This document shows positions 43,505 through 55,040 of a DNA stretch of 64,000 bases, in pieces. Below the pieces are notes generated by a model. The model saw only the letters and a program-made list of their open reading frames with translations, was not told the origin of the DNA and did no database searches. Source of the stretch: Odiellus spinosus (Eukaryota > Arthropoda > Arachnida > Opiliones > Phalangiidae). Made by a program: the position numbers and the translations under genes. The stretch spans positions 2,916,501 to 2,980,500 of the forward strand of contig OY987226.1 of the NCBI GenBank assembly GCA_963920705.1. The letters run 5' to 3'. The stretch's first letter is position 1. The number at the start of each line of letters is the position of its first letter.

Positions 43505-45916
43505 TTTCGCGCGTTTGTCTTTTTCTTTCGCGCGTTTGTCTTTTTCTTTCGCGCGTTTGTCTTTTTCTTTCGCGCGTTTGTCTTTTTCTTTCGCGCGTTT
43601 GTCTTTTTCTTTCGCGCGTTTGTCTTTTTCTTTCGCGCGTTTGTCTTTCTTTCGCGCGTTTGTCTTTCTTTCGCGCGTTTGTCTTTCTTTCGCGCGTTTG
43701 TCTTTCTTTCGCGCGTTTGTCTTTCTTTCGCGCGTTTGTCTTTTTCTTTCGCGCGTTTGTCTTTTTCTTTCGCGCGTTTGTCTTTTTCTTTCGCGCGTTT
43801 GTCTTTTTCTTTCGCGCGTTTCTGTCTTTTTCTTTCGCGCGTTTCTGTCTTTTTCTTTCGCGCGTTTCTGTCTTTTTTTCGCGCGTTTCTGTGTCTTTTT
43901 TTCGCGCGTTTCTGTGTCTTTCTTTCGCGCGTTTCTGTGCCTTTCTTTCGCGCGTTTCTGTGCCTTTCTTTCGCGCGTTTCTGTGCCTTTCTTTCGCGCG
44001 TTTCTGTGCCTTTCTTTCGCGCGTTTCTGTGCCTTTCTTTCGCGCGTTTCTGTGCCTTTCTTTCGCGCGTTTCTGTGCCTTTCTTTCGCGCGTTTCTGTG
44101 CCTTTCTTTCGCGCGTTTCTGTGCCTTTCTTTCGCGCGTTTCTGTGCCTTTCTTTCGCGCGTTTCTGTGCCTTTCTTTCGCGCGTTTCTGTGCCTTTCTT
44201 TCGCGCGTTTCTGTGCCTTTCTTTCGCGCGTTTCTGTGCCTTTCTTTCGCGCGTTTCTGTGCCTTTCTTTCGCGCGTTTCTGTGCCTTTCTTTCGCGCGT
44301 TTCTGTGCCTTTCTTTCGCGCGTTTCAGTGCCTTTCTTTCGCGCGTTTCTGTGCCTTTCTTTCGCGCGTTTCTGTGCCTTTCTTTCGCGCGTTTCTGTGC
44401 TTTTCTTTCGCGCGTTTCTGTGCCTTTCTTTCGCGCGTTTGTCTTTTTCTTTCGCGCGTTTGTCTTTCTTTCGCGCGTTTGTCTTTCTTTCGCGCGTTTG
44501 TCTTTCTTTCGCGCGTTTGTCTTTCTTTCGCGCGTTTGTCTTTCTTTCGCGCGTTTGTCTTTCTTTCGCGCGTTTGTCTTTTTCTTTCGCGCGTTTGTCT
44601 TTTTCTTTCGCGCGTTTCTGTCTTTTTCTTTCGCGCGTTTCTGTCTTTTTCTTTCGCGCGTTTCTGTCTTTTTTTCGCGCGTTTCTGTGTCTTTCTTTCG
44701 CGCGTTTCTGTGTCTTTCTTTCGCGCGTTTCTGTGTCTTTCTTTCGCGCGTTTCTGTGCCTTTCTTTCGCGCGTTTCTGTGCCTTTCTTTCGCGCGTTTC
44801 TGTGCCTTTCTTTCGCGCGTTTCTGTGCCTTTCTTTCGCGCGTTTCTGTGCCTTTCTTTCGCGCGTTTCTGTGCCTTTCTTTCGCGCGTTTCTGTGCCTT
44901 TCTTTCGCGCGTTTCAGTGCCTTTCTTTCGCGCGTTTCTGTGCCTTTCTTTCGCGCGTTTCTGTGCCTTTCTTTCGCGCGTTTCTGTGCCTTTCTTTCGC
45001 GCGTTTCAGTGCCTTTCTTTCGCGCGTTTCTGTGCCTTTCTTTCGCGCGTTTCTGTGCCTTTCTTTCGCGCGTTTCTGTGCTTTTCTTTCGCGCGTTTCT
45101 GTGCTTTTCTTTCGCGCGTTTGTCTTTTTCTTTCGCGCGTTTGTCTTTCTTTCGCGCGTTTGTCTTTCTTTCGCGCGTTTGTCTTTCTTTCGCGCGTTTG
45201 TCTTTCTTTCGCGCGTTTGTCTTTCTTTCGCGCGTTTGTCTTTCTTTCGCGCGTTTGTCTTTTTCTTTCGCGCGTTTGTCTTTTTCTTTCGCGCGTTTCT
45301 GTCTTTTTCTTTCGCGCGTTTCTGTCTTTTTCTTTCGCGCGTTTCTGTCTTTTTTTCGCGCGTTTCTGTGTCTTTCTTTCGCGCGTTTCTGTGTCTTTCT
45401 TTCGCGCGTTTCTGTGTCTTTCTTTCGCGCGTTTCTGTGCCTTTCTTTCGCGCGTTTCTGTGCCTTTCTTTCGCGCGTTTCTGTGCCTTTCTTTCGCGCG
45501 TTTCTGTGCCTTTCTTTCGCGCGTTTCTGTGCCTTTCTTTCGCGCGTTTCTGTGCCTTTCTTTCGCGCGTTTCTGTGCCTTTCTTTCGCGCGTTTCTGTG
45601 CCTTTCTTTCGCGCGTTTCTGTGCCTTTCTTTCGCGCGTTTCTGTGCCTTTCTTTCGCGCGTTTCAGTGCCTTTCTTTCGCGCGTTTCTGTGCCTTTCTT
45701 TCGCGCGTTTCTGTGCTTTTCTTTCGCGCGTTTCTGTGCCTTTCTTTCGCGCGTTTCTGTGCCTTTCTTTCGCGCGTTTCTGTGCCTTTCTTTCGCGCGT
45801 TTCTGTGCCTTTCTTTCGCGCGTTTCTGTGCCTTTCTTTCGCGCGTTTCTGTGCCTTTCTTTCTCGCGTTTCTGTGCCTTTCTTTCTCGCGTTTCTGTGC
45901 CTTTCTTTCGCGCGTT
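43505..45916 (+). repeat. CGCGCG minisatellite with higher-order units
   Basis: Roughly 110 units share CTTTCGCGCGTTT and differ in a tail of GTCTTTCTTT (19 bp), GTCTTTTTCTTT (21 bp) or CTGTGCCTTTC and CTGTCTTTTTCTTT (23 bp). Unit types follow an ordered sequence that repeats: the landmark GTCTTTTTTTCGCG lies at 43870, 44666 and 45347 (spacings 796 and 681), and the switch into 21-bp units lies at 44441 and 45122. The plus strand is almost free of A, so no stop codon can occur and frames of 750-860 codons are open on both strands; these are compositional, not genes. Confidence 0.97.
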
Positions 45917-47152
45917 AAAAGTACTTAATCCAGAAAGTCTTACATTTCGTATCAAAATTATCATTCCAAAAAAAAAAAAAAAATACTCTCATATTTTTAG
46001 ACATTTTGCTTTTGTAATTAATTTTAAATTTAAATTAATTTCATTCTATGTTCATATTTAAATCTGAAATACGTAAAATATTATTATTCTTTGGTCTAAG
46101 GTTTAATAAAATGGCGTCAGTATTGTAAATCGAAAGAAAAACCCCCAAAAAATGAAAATATATATATAGGAAAAATTGAATTTCATTCCGTATAAGAACT
46201 TACGTCTCCCCCTTCCCCCCCCCCCCCAAAAAACAACAAAAACTAAATTATTTCAAAACAAAATTTCACGTCTCCATATGTATATAACAGTCGTTTGAAT
46301 CCCTAACGGAATTCCAAAAAAAAAAAACAAAAAAAAATTGGGGTATTGAAAATCAAATCGTGGTGGGCGGTAGCATTCTTAACAATGTAATACTACTGAG
46401 AAAGTTGATGCGGTTTACGTTTATCTACCTTTTTTGAGCCAACTGATCTTAAAGGCGGTGAGAAAGAAATACCAGTAATGACGTCATCCCTCGTGTATAT
46501 ATTCCACGTACTTTTATTCTATATTACATCTAAGAAAACGAATATATCTTCTTGTAACGAGAATGGGATTTTAGCCGTTTTTGCGGCGTACCACGTAATA
46601 TAAATTTGCAATGTATACAATGATACCGCGGATTAATACGTAGTGTTAAATATAATAGGGTATAAAAGAAGTGTGGTAAACTTGGAGTAGATTTGTAGAA
46701 GAGAGAGCGGGACACCTATCGGAAAATCGACTTTTTTTCCTCTTTTTGAGAAAGATATACGCGGTATATTGGAAAAAATACAAATCATCTAGAGAAATCT
46801 CTTTTGGGTTGTTGCGATGTTTTCTGAGTAGTAAAAGGCGCTGTTGGTGGTACCTTAGCCAATCAAAATCCTCGTGGGAGATTATTGTACAGACAGATTC
46901 AGCGCCAGCTTTTTTTTTTTCCATCCACTGACTCGGCTTCAATGAAGTAAAAAAAGAACGAACCTAGGGTTATTTTTTGTAGGTTTATTTTTAATGTCCC
47001 TGCCTTTAACTTCGTTGCTTTCTAAAAACTTTAACCCCTTTTTACTAGTTTCATCTCGCCTGTAGTTTTTATCGAATTAACAAAACCCGTGGGCTCGATC
47101 CAATTGTTAAAAACATTGGTGAGATCAAGTTAATACTATTTCCAGTTCCACG

Positions 47153-47186
<34 letters not shown>

Positions 47187-47268
47187 GAGTTCTGGGAATT
47201 TAAAACAAGTTTCCTGAAACGAATTTGACAATTTTAAAAGTTATTCTCATAGGAATTGAAGAGTTACT
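45917..47268. other. No recognised element; several homopolymers
   Basis: A-run 45968-45983, C-run 46215-46227, A-run near 46316-46337, poly-A of 30 at 47153-47182. Frames of 61-98 codons near 46530-46942 lie on both strands with no motif. Confidence 0.4.
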
Positions 47269-47454
47269 AAAGCTACGTTCACACTACAGACTTTGAAACC
47301 GTTTTAAACCGTTTTGGAAAGGTCAAATTATAAAATTTTGGGGTCATACGTGTAGATCGTTGATCAAGAAACAAAGTTCATATCTTGGAAAGACGATTTG
47401 AAAATTCGAAACGGTTTGAAAACAGTTCCAATGTGTTAAGTGTGAACGTAGCTT
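47269..47454 (+). mobile_element. MITE family T, copy 6
   Basis: AGCTACGTTCACACTACAG to GTGTGAACGTAGCT, with TAA on both sides. Well preserved: CTTTGAAACCGTTTTAAACC and CGAAACGGTTTGAAAAC are intact. Confidence 0.85.
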
Positions 47455-47455
47455 A

Positions 47456-48459
47456 AGTAAGCGGGTTTCTTTTGTAAAATTTCATTCAAGTACTTGTTTA
47501 ACAAACGCTCGTAGTAATTTAACCAGCACCCTTACTTAAGGAGTTTTTGAAAAAAAAAAAGCGTTGTAAACTTAACCAATTATGCAATTTAAGCAATAAT
47601 ATTTGCGCGTGTAACTATTCGCGTAAGAATTTTTTTTCTTAAAGGGTGGGTGACACGCAATTAAAATTAGAACCTTCGAAAGACTCCCCTTTGCACCTTA
47701 ATGGCTTCGTAAAATATCCTCTGTTTAATTCTAGACGTCAAGGGACATGACCGAATATTCCACATCCCTCTCTGATAGCTTAGAATTGCGTAGTTGACAA
47801 AAGTTGGTCCCTCCCTAGACGTACGAGGGACTATAAAGAGGGCTCATGCCCCAGCCAGGGACGCTAAGAACACTCGGAACGAAAAGAGTTTTAGTTGTTG
47901 TACACCGTATTCGATCCAATGTACTTAAAGATAGGTTAAGAATATTTTCAGTTCTCACAGACTTTCTCTATATTACTTCTAATTCAATGAATGGTTTATA
48001 TTAATAGTATATAGATCTAGGAGAAAACTTAGTCGTATATATAACGTCAAATATCTCAAGACGGAAGACGTTGAAGGGGGTTTGGAGTCTAAGGTCGACG
48101 TAATAATAATAATCGGGTTAAGTTTCCATCGCGCCCGAAGTACGATTCCATATTATTTCTAAGGAAACAATTCGTGTAGGAATTGATACGGCTTAGATTT
48201 GCACTCGCTGAAGAGTGCGACTTATTCCGGTTGTGGGAAAGTGAGAGAAGGCGCGATATTTGTATACGTTCGGATATCGGAGGAATGTCGCCTAAGTCTA
48301 GTTGCTAGACATTGCGTCGCTAGTCAATGGTCATTCGCTATTTGCACTTGAAGAAGGCGTTTCCTAGTAGAATTACGAGTTACTTTTAAGATTACGAGCT
48401 GTTTCATTTTAAAGTAAGGTTGTAACTATTTGATTACTAATTTGGTTTCCATTTGCCAA
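47456..48459. other. Unassigned, moderately GC-richer in places
   Basis: Includes a lone TTAA-AGGGTGGGTG near 47640. No recognisable coding exon or RNA gene. Confidence 0.35.
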
Positions 48460-48556
48460 GGGAATTTGAAAATGAACCAAAAAAGTCAGGGAATTTTAAG
48501 ATCTTTCAAGAAGCCAGGAAATTACAATCATTATCCGCGGAAAAGATTCTCAGCTG
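48460..48556 (+). mobile_element. Family N fragment, copy 3
   Basis: GGGAATTTGAAAATGAACC through CATTATCCGCGGAAAAGATT and CAGCTG, then an abrupt change. Both ends truncated. Confidence 0.75.
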
Positions 48557-48559
48557 TCA

Positions 48560-49046
48560 TTTTCTTTCCTTAAAATACCGAAATTTAAAGCAAATATTAA
48601 ATTAAGCAAATTTGGGGTCTTTTTTAAATATACCCCGAAATTGAAATCATCATTAGATTTAAGCGCGTTTAAATATTAAAATTTGAAAATTCATTTTACT
48701 AAAAAATTATAATAATTTTAATTTAAACAGGGTTGCCACAGGTCCTGGGAAAAGTCAGGGAATTTGAAAATTAACCAAAAAAGTCAGGGAATTTTAAGAT
48801 CTTTCAAGAAGCCAGGAAATTACAATCATTATCCGCGGAAAAGATTCTCAGCTGACCGTGTCAGTTGTATAGATTAGAACAAAGATACGCCTGCAACAAA
48901 GTTTGGCGAACGCGATTATTTAAAAAAATAAAAGGTTAAAAATTGGATAGTATTAAGCTGAAACGATCAGGGAAATCGTTGGAAAATGTCAGGGGAAATC
49001 CTGGAAAAGTCAGGGAATTTGAATCTGAAAAACTGTGGCAACTCTG
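48560..49046 (+). repeat. Duplicated segment, partner at 60302-60789
   Basis: Starting at TTTCCTTAAAATACC and running through AAATTTGGGGTCTTTTTTAA, TTTAAGCGCGTTTAAATATT and a complete N element, the two segments are similar over about 485 bp. The shared flank shows the duplication happened after the N insertion, or N is part of a larger repeat. Confidence 0.85.
48728..49046 (+). mobile_element. Family N element, copy 4
   Basis: CAGGGTTGCCACAGGTCC to GTGGCAACTCTG, 319 bp. It contains one GTCAGGGGAAATCCTGG and one GATCAGGGAAATCGTTGG block, the latter the single-copy equivalent of the 23-bp unit expanded at 56491. Confidence 0.87.
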
Positions 49047-49723
49047 ATTTTGGTTACTTGTTTGGTTTCCATTTGGTTACTCGTTTGGTTATTAATTTGG
49101 ATACGTGTTGTTACCATTTGGCTAGTTTGCAGGTTAAATTTGGCTACTTTATCGTTTGATTTTGATATCATTTGGTCAAACTTACTGATTAAAAAGATTA
49201 ACCATGTTAAAGCTTCTATATTTAAAATTAGAAGAGTTTTATCATTAGTTGAGCATATTTCGAGTGACCCTGTCATTGTATTAAAAGCTACCCTTTCCTG
49301 ACACAAAGGGTTAACTTCGGTTAAGACGATACGCGTATATTTTCGGCAGCATGCACCCCTAAAATCAATAATGTCGTGGAGAGAAACACGTTTGCTTTAT
49401 CGAATTCAGACTCTTCTCAACCTTGTTTTCCCACCAAATTTACGGTTGGCCATGCACCACGCGGTCGAATGTATTTCTCCCTTCGCTATAACCTAACCCT
49501 TTTCTCGATTTACTTAATGGAAAAGCTGACAGTCAACATACTCAAGACTGTATAAGAATTTCCTACGTTGAATTGTGGTCTGATTTAACTCTTATATACG
49601 ATATTACATTGTGTATCAATCCGCCTCAGCGTAACTAAGTTTGCAAACTGATATAGAATCAAAAGGATGCATTGTGTACAACACGTGCTACTCTCAAACG
49701 TTTAAAGGCCGGGTGAAAATTAA
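49047..49723. other. No recognised element
   Basis: A TTTGGTTACTCGTTTGGTTA-like run at 49040-49130 looks like a short decayed tandem repeat. The rest is unassigned. Confidence 0.4.
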
Positions 49724-49728
49724 AAATT

Positions 49729-50740
49729 ACCTGACATACTTCTAATAGAATGAAAAATCTGGCATACTTCTAATATAATGAAAAATCTGGCGTACTTCTG
49801 ATAGAATGAAAAATCTGGCGTACTTCTGATAGAATGAAAAATTTTGCATACTTCTGATATAGTGAAAAATTTGACATACTTCTAATATAGTGAAAAATTT
49901 GACATACTTCTAATATAGTGAAAAATTTGACATACTTCTAATATAGAGAAAAATTTGACATACTTCTAATATAGAGAAAAATCTGGCGTACTTCTGATAG
50001 AATGAAAAATCTGGCATACTTCTGATAGAATGAAAAATTTGGCATACTTCTGATATAGTGAAAAATTTGACATACTTCTAATATAGTGAAAAATTTGACA
50101 TACTTCTAATATAGTGAAAAATTTGACATACTTCTGATATAGTGAAAAATTTGGCATACTTCTAATATAGTGAAAAATTTGACATACTTCTAATATAGTG
50201 AAAAATTTTACATACTTCTAATATAGTGAAAAATCTGACATACTTCTAATTGTGTGAAAAATCTGACATACTTCTAATAGCGTGAAAAATCTGACATACT
50301 TCTAATTGAGTGAAAAATCTGACATACTTCTAATAGAATGAAAAATTTGACATACTTCTGATATAGTGAAAAATTTGACATACTTCTGATATAGTGAAAA
50401 ATTTGACATACTTCTGATAGAATGAAAAATTTGACATACTTCTGATAGAATGAAAAATTTGACATACTTCTGATAGAATGAAAAATTTGACATACTTCTA
50501 ATAGCGTGAAAAATTTGACATACTTCTAATAGCGTGAAAAATTTGACATACTTCTAATAGCGTGAAAAATTTGACATACTTCTAATAGCGTGAAAAATTT
50601 GACATACTTCTAATAGCGTGAAAAATTTGACATACTTCTAATAGCGTGAAAAATTTGACATACTTCTAATAGCGTGAAAAATTTGACATACTTCTAATAG
50701 CGTGAAAAATCTGACATACTTCTAACAGAGTGAAAAATAG
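49729..50740 (+). repeat. 28-bp tandem array, about 36 units
   Basis: Unit GACATACTTCTAATATAGTG plus AAAAATTT. Variants occur in blocks: GATAGAATG units at the left and middle, ATATAGTG units, and a run of ATAGCGTG units at about 50500-50700. The right edge passes into S-element sequence. Minus-strand frames encoding YQKYVKF-like repeats are products of the period, not genes. Confidence 0.96.
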
Positions 50741-50818
50741 TCTATTTTTTAATGAAACAGAAAATATACATCAGTAGATTTTATCCAATTAATAAAAATT
50801 CTACGAATTCCGAGCTCT
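50741..50818 (+). mobile_element. Family S fragment (right end only)
   Basis: AAAATAGTCTATTTTTTAATG, TTTTATCCAATTAATAAAAA and TTCTACGAATTCCGAGCTC match the right end of S copies at 23025 and 52367. The left part is replaced by the 28-bp array. Confidence 0.82.
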
Positions 50819-51389
50819 AATATTGATTCTTCTTCTATAGTGGATAAACTTTAGATTTGAACGATATATAAATAAGCTATGGAAAATCAGTTGTCGGGGC
50901 TGCAATCTCCATTTTAAAGTGGAAATAATATAAATATTCCCTTTTGAAAATGTCAAGAACACGTGTCTAAAATAGTCTACAAATTAATTCAGTTTTCATT
51001 TATCAAAATATGTTTCCAAAACTAAACTATATTAGAATATATAATTTATAAAATTGACATAATTTAATTAAGGTATTATAATATACATGGTTATTTGTAT
51101 ATATAGATATTTAAAATATTTATTCACTCCAATCGTAATTAAGAGTCGGGTAGTTAAATTAAAAATAATATCAAAATAAAGTTCGAGTTCGTAATAATAA
51201 AATAATAATGTCCGAACTTATTGCTAATGAACAAAAGCTCCGTGTATAAAGTTTGTAAACATAAATTAAGTTAAGTTTAGTCCATTTCATTTTAAATATT
51301 CACTGACAATGTTGGAAATTCGCTAAGGTTCGAAAGGTTATGAATTTAATATATTTTCAATCAATTTCTATAGTTTTGCATACGCGAAT
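50819..51389. other. No recognised feature
   Basis: AT-rich unassigned spacer. Confidence 0.4.
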
Positions 51390-51933
51390 TTAAAGCCGTG
51401 TTCACGCGAGAGACTTTGTAAAATATTTAAAAATAGTTTCAAAGGTCAAATTATAATATTTTCAGGTCAACTGTAAAATATTATTTAAAGGGAGAATGCA
51501 ACAAGTGTTTTGTTTATCTATTCCTTATCGTTTAAATAGGCCTAGTCCAACAATGAAAAGTTTACAAAATAAATATTAAATTAGAAATAAATTTAAAACT
51601 TACCCTGAAAATAGGCTTAGCGGGATTCATGGAGATCTTTAATTGCCTCCGTGTAAGATCTATGAGCAAAGGCCGTCGTTCACGAATGGAAATAAGCTGA
51701 TCTCCATGAATCCCGCTAAGCCTATTTTCTGGGTAAGTTTTAAATTTATTTCTTGTTTAATATTTGTTTGTTAATTTTTTCGCTAGTGGATTAGGCCTAT
51801 TTAAACGATAAGGAATCACTTGTTGTTAGGTTGCATTCTCCCTTTAACAAAATATATAATTATCACCTTAAAAAGTTGATTTGGAGATTCAAAATAATTT
51901 GTTTTAAAAAGTCTCTAGTGTGAACGTAACTAA
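51390..51933 (+). mobile_element. MITE family T, copy 7, split by a family K element
   Basis: TAAAGCCGTGTTCACGCGAG on the left and GTCTCTAGTGTGAACGTAAC on the right are the T ends. The K element at 51489-51843 sits between them at a TTAA. Confidence 0.75.
51489..51843. mobile_element. TTAA-type MITE family K, most complete copy
   Basis: 355 bp between TTAA at 51485-51488 and 51844-51847. Ends AGGGAGAATGCAAC and GTTGCATTCTCCCT are perfect complements. Long arms mirror each other through TTAAATAGGCCTAGTCC and GGCTTAGCGGGATTCATGG into a short core. No coding sequence. This copy defines the family used for the other K entries. Confidence 0.93.
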
Positions 51934-52299
51934 AAGGTCAAATTAAACCAGATAATATTTTTACTTTAATACCAAGCTCTATTAAAAATTAGCAGTGAAA
52001 TAAAGTGAAATTAAAGATCAAAGACGGCCTATAACTTATTTATTCGTCCTGTATCAAAAGAGAAAGAGAATAAGGTTTTGTCTAATTAGGGCCTGCGTGT
52101 GCTTGTCAAGTTCAAACGATTTTAGATTGAAATTTTTAATAAATTAACAATTAATAACTTAACATTAATAAATTATATTTCTGAGAATAATATTCTTTAA
52201 AGAAGACAAGCAACCGGACTCGATTGAGGCTGCTTACCAAATTAATCTCGCCTCAAACTCGCCAATTTAATCGCAGGAAATTGAAAAGAGTATCCAGAG
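51934..52299. other. No recognised feature
   Basis: Unassigned spacer. Confidence 0.4.
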
Positions 52300-52366
52300 G
52301 TTGTTTTTACATACGCGTGACGTCAGTTTTACTTTTCATTTCAATCTGCTCCCATAGAATAACGAT
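52300..52366 (-). repeat. Family W fragment
   Basis: TTTTTACATACGCGTGACGTC, AGTTTTACTTTTCATTTC and GCTCCCATAGAATA match the complement of 17555-17617. It ends exactly where S copy 2 starts, so S may have inserted into it. Confidence 0.6.
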
Positions 52367-52906
52367 AGAGCTCGGAATAGGATCGATCCATTATCTTCCG
52401 TTATTCGTATATTTTATTTTCGGATAAAATTGTTTAACTAAAAAATTAAATTAGTATATTCGTATAATTGTTAAACGTATAAGGTTTACCCGAAGATAAG
52501 CCTTCGCCGCTTTATCTATCTACAAATTACTCGTATTCGAACGTATAACGATGGATAAGAAACATTCGCGTTTCCAGAATTAGTCTAAAATATAAGAAAA
52601 ATATTTCAAATTGACTTTTAATTCGAAGAATAGAAATAAAACGATAAGATTTTAAATCATCTTTTTATTCGTTATTTTTCAGGAAAATAAATTTTGAATT
52701 AAATTTTTATCCGAACGTATAACGCGGATAATATTCAAAGATAAGTTGCCATTTTTGGATAAAAACGGATATGGATTATGTTTTTTTACTTTATCTTTGA
52801 ATAAGTTAACTCGAATGAAAATTAGTCTAATTTTAATCAAACGGATAATATACAACAGAATTAAGATTTTATCCAATTAATAAAAATTATACGAATTCAG
52901 AGCTCT
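52367..52906 (+). mobile_element. Inverted-repeat element family S, copy 2
   Basis: AGAGCTCGGAATAGGATCG to ACGAATTCAGAGCTCT. Similar to 23025-23545 along its length, with extra bases near 52413 and 52775. Left border TA. Confidence 0.82.
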
Positions 52907-53530
52907 TTATTTTGAAGTCTGTTAAACGAAAAGCTTGATTAAGGCTTCAATTTGTTTCGACGCTTAAGCTTGCTAAACAAATGTTAATTAAAAACGCGCC
53001 TTTAGACCTTTGAGGAAAGGTGAGAGCTTCACTTTAAGCTTTTGGAAAACCCTTTAAGCATTTAGTTTTCATCTCGTTGAATTTTTAAATTGACACGACT
53101 CCTTAAGCGAAAGAGAAAATATACGGGGAATGTTTTAAAAATTTTAATTTTAAATTTATTCCTTTGTCTTTCGTTTTCTCGTTCGTTCTCCATCCTTTTA
53201 ATGTTAATTTAATATAAATTATTAAAGACCTAATCGAAGAAGGCAAATTAACAGAAGCGCGTGCCTAGTTTAAATTTCCTCCTTTTAGAATTTCAGGGTT
53301 TGGGTTAAAGGTCATGTGAAAGAATAATAATGTAGATTCTCTTTTCTGTAATAAATTAAAATAAATTCCTTGTTCACCTTTTTATCCTGAATTGACAAAT
53401 GAGACCCGTGTCACTCGCAACTATTGGTAAACAAGTTTGTCAATAAACTCCACAGGGAAGCCACACCTCCATAGCCCTTTGTTATTTGATAAAAGTTCGC
53501 TAAGCCTAATTTTTTAAATAAATTCCTTGC
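52907..53530. other. No recognised feature
   Basis: Unassigned AT-rich sequence. Confidence 0.4.
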
Positions 53531-53600
53531 AGTACAACGTCATAACAATATGGTCACGTGGTTATTATAGGACCTTCAGTCGATTCTCGCGCGTTTTTTA
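53531..53600 (-). repeat. Interspersed repeat family V, terminal fragment
   Basis: AACGTCATAACAATATGGTC, CACGTGGTTATTATAGGACC and CAGTCGATTCTCGCGCG: the CACGTG end of V including its CGCGCG terminus, here without array expansion. Confidence 0.7.
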
Positions 53601-53818
53601 TTAAATTGACAATGCTAAGTCACCGGGAAAACATGGATAATAAATTATCAAATGAATAATTATTATATTTGCGAATTAAAAATTGGTGAATAGGTTATTA
53701 ATTAAAGAGGATGAATTTAGATGAAGAAATAGGAATGACTATAATAGGGCGGTTTTAGATAACTAGCGTTAATATGTGATATAACCCCACTATTTGAATC
53801 ACTTTAAGCAAGAATTCA

Positions 53819-54126
53819 TTCAGGTTCCATAAGAATATGGGAGGGCCGCGATTCAATAACCATCCTCCCAAACTTTGTAGCAAAAGTTCGTCCGCTTCGA
53901 ATCTATTTTTCAAGTAAAAATCGCTCCTGACATCTATTATTAACCCGCGCCACTAACGACCTTGACATAATATTTTGGGTAATAAAAATGGAGCCGACCG
54001 AAAAAAGATCTAAGCGTACAAATGATGCGAAAATTGCGGACGAACTTTTGTTACAAAGTTTGGGAGGATGGTACCAGAGGCTAAAGCTACGCTCCCATAT
54101 TCTTATGGAACCTGAATGGATTCTTG
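53819..54126 (+). mobile_element. 7-bp-TSD MITE family C, copy 2
   Basis: Complete, 308 bp, ends CAAGAATTCATTCAGGTTCC and GGAACCTGAATGGATTCTTG, perfect 7-bp duplications CTTTAAG (53812-53818 and 54127-54133). The left and right arms pair over most of their length through the CTTTGTAGCAAAAGTTCGTC segment. Confidence 0.95.
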
Positions 54127-54133
54127 CTTTAAG

Positions 54134-54954
54134 GGTATTAAAATTTTAGTTTCCTTATGGCGTTGTTGAATCATATTGGTTTTAATGATTTGCCAGAGTA
54201 ATATATTTCGCTCTTTGAGTTTTCGCTTTTAGAGCTGTACATATACGAATAAGTTCGCGAATGCAATGCGTCCTAAGCTATCTTCTCCTTCGAACTAAAT
54301 CCGTGTTTCTTATAGAAGAAAATGATTCGTAATTTCTGACGTATTGAATGATTAGAACTGATTCTTATAACGAGAATTCTCTTTGCCATTGTATATTTCA
54401 TTTTTGCAAGCTGCTACTAATGAACAATTTTTGCCTTTGATAAAGCCGACAACAAAATTATTGGCTATGGAATGGATTGTTATTTAGAAGCTTTAATTGA
54501 GAAATTCCCGGATGAAAGATTACTTGTTAGAACAGTTATAATTTGAAAGTTGTTGAGAGATTGATTCTAATTGGGTGTTGTAGAGAAATTTCACTTAAAA
54601 TCTTCGGAATTTATACTTTTATTAATTGTTTAAAGTCTATTCCAAAGTGCAATCGTATATAATCCATTCGTTTTGCTATCAAAAATTCTCATTTGAGGTA
54701 AATTATTAGGAAGATTAAAGGATTATATTCTTATCCTTACGAATTATTCATTTTTCTTCATTTGGATAAGATTGATTACATAATTTCTTACGTATTATAA
54801 CTATTTTTGAATATATCACTAAAAAATAAGAAAAAATATAACATCATTTATGGACGGTCCCGTTTTTAAATTTTTGGCCCATTTTGACTTACCCTGTCGA
54901 ATTTAAATGACCTTCCTATTTTAGTCTTAGAAAGGTTTAAAAACCAAAATTCCC
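54134..54954. other. No recognised feature
   Basis: Unassigned AT-rich sequence without long frames. Confidence 0.4.
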
Positions 54955-54956
54955 CA

Positions 54957-55040
54957 TAGTACCACGTCATCACTATCGTCATGTGGCTATCATTATGCCC
55001 TGTGTCACGTGATGAGGTCACTTTCGCGTGGTCTTTTTTT
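54957..55040 (-). repeat. Family V fragment, reverse
   Basis: TACCACGTCATCACTATCG, CATGTGGCTATCATTATG and CACTTTCGCGTGGTCT. It faces the next V copy in inverted arrangement. Confidence 0.6.

Noticed and set aside
43475-46061. Frames of 750-860 codons on both strands
   Set aside because: The tract lacks A on one strand and T on the other, so no stop codon can occur; the frames merely read a 19/21/23-bp repeat in rotation.
49966-50493. Repeated Tyr/Phe/Ser-rich small proteins on the minus strand
   Set aside because: They are products of the 28-bp array, which is not a multiple of three and shows no codon-level constraint.
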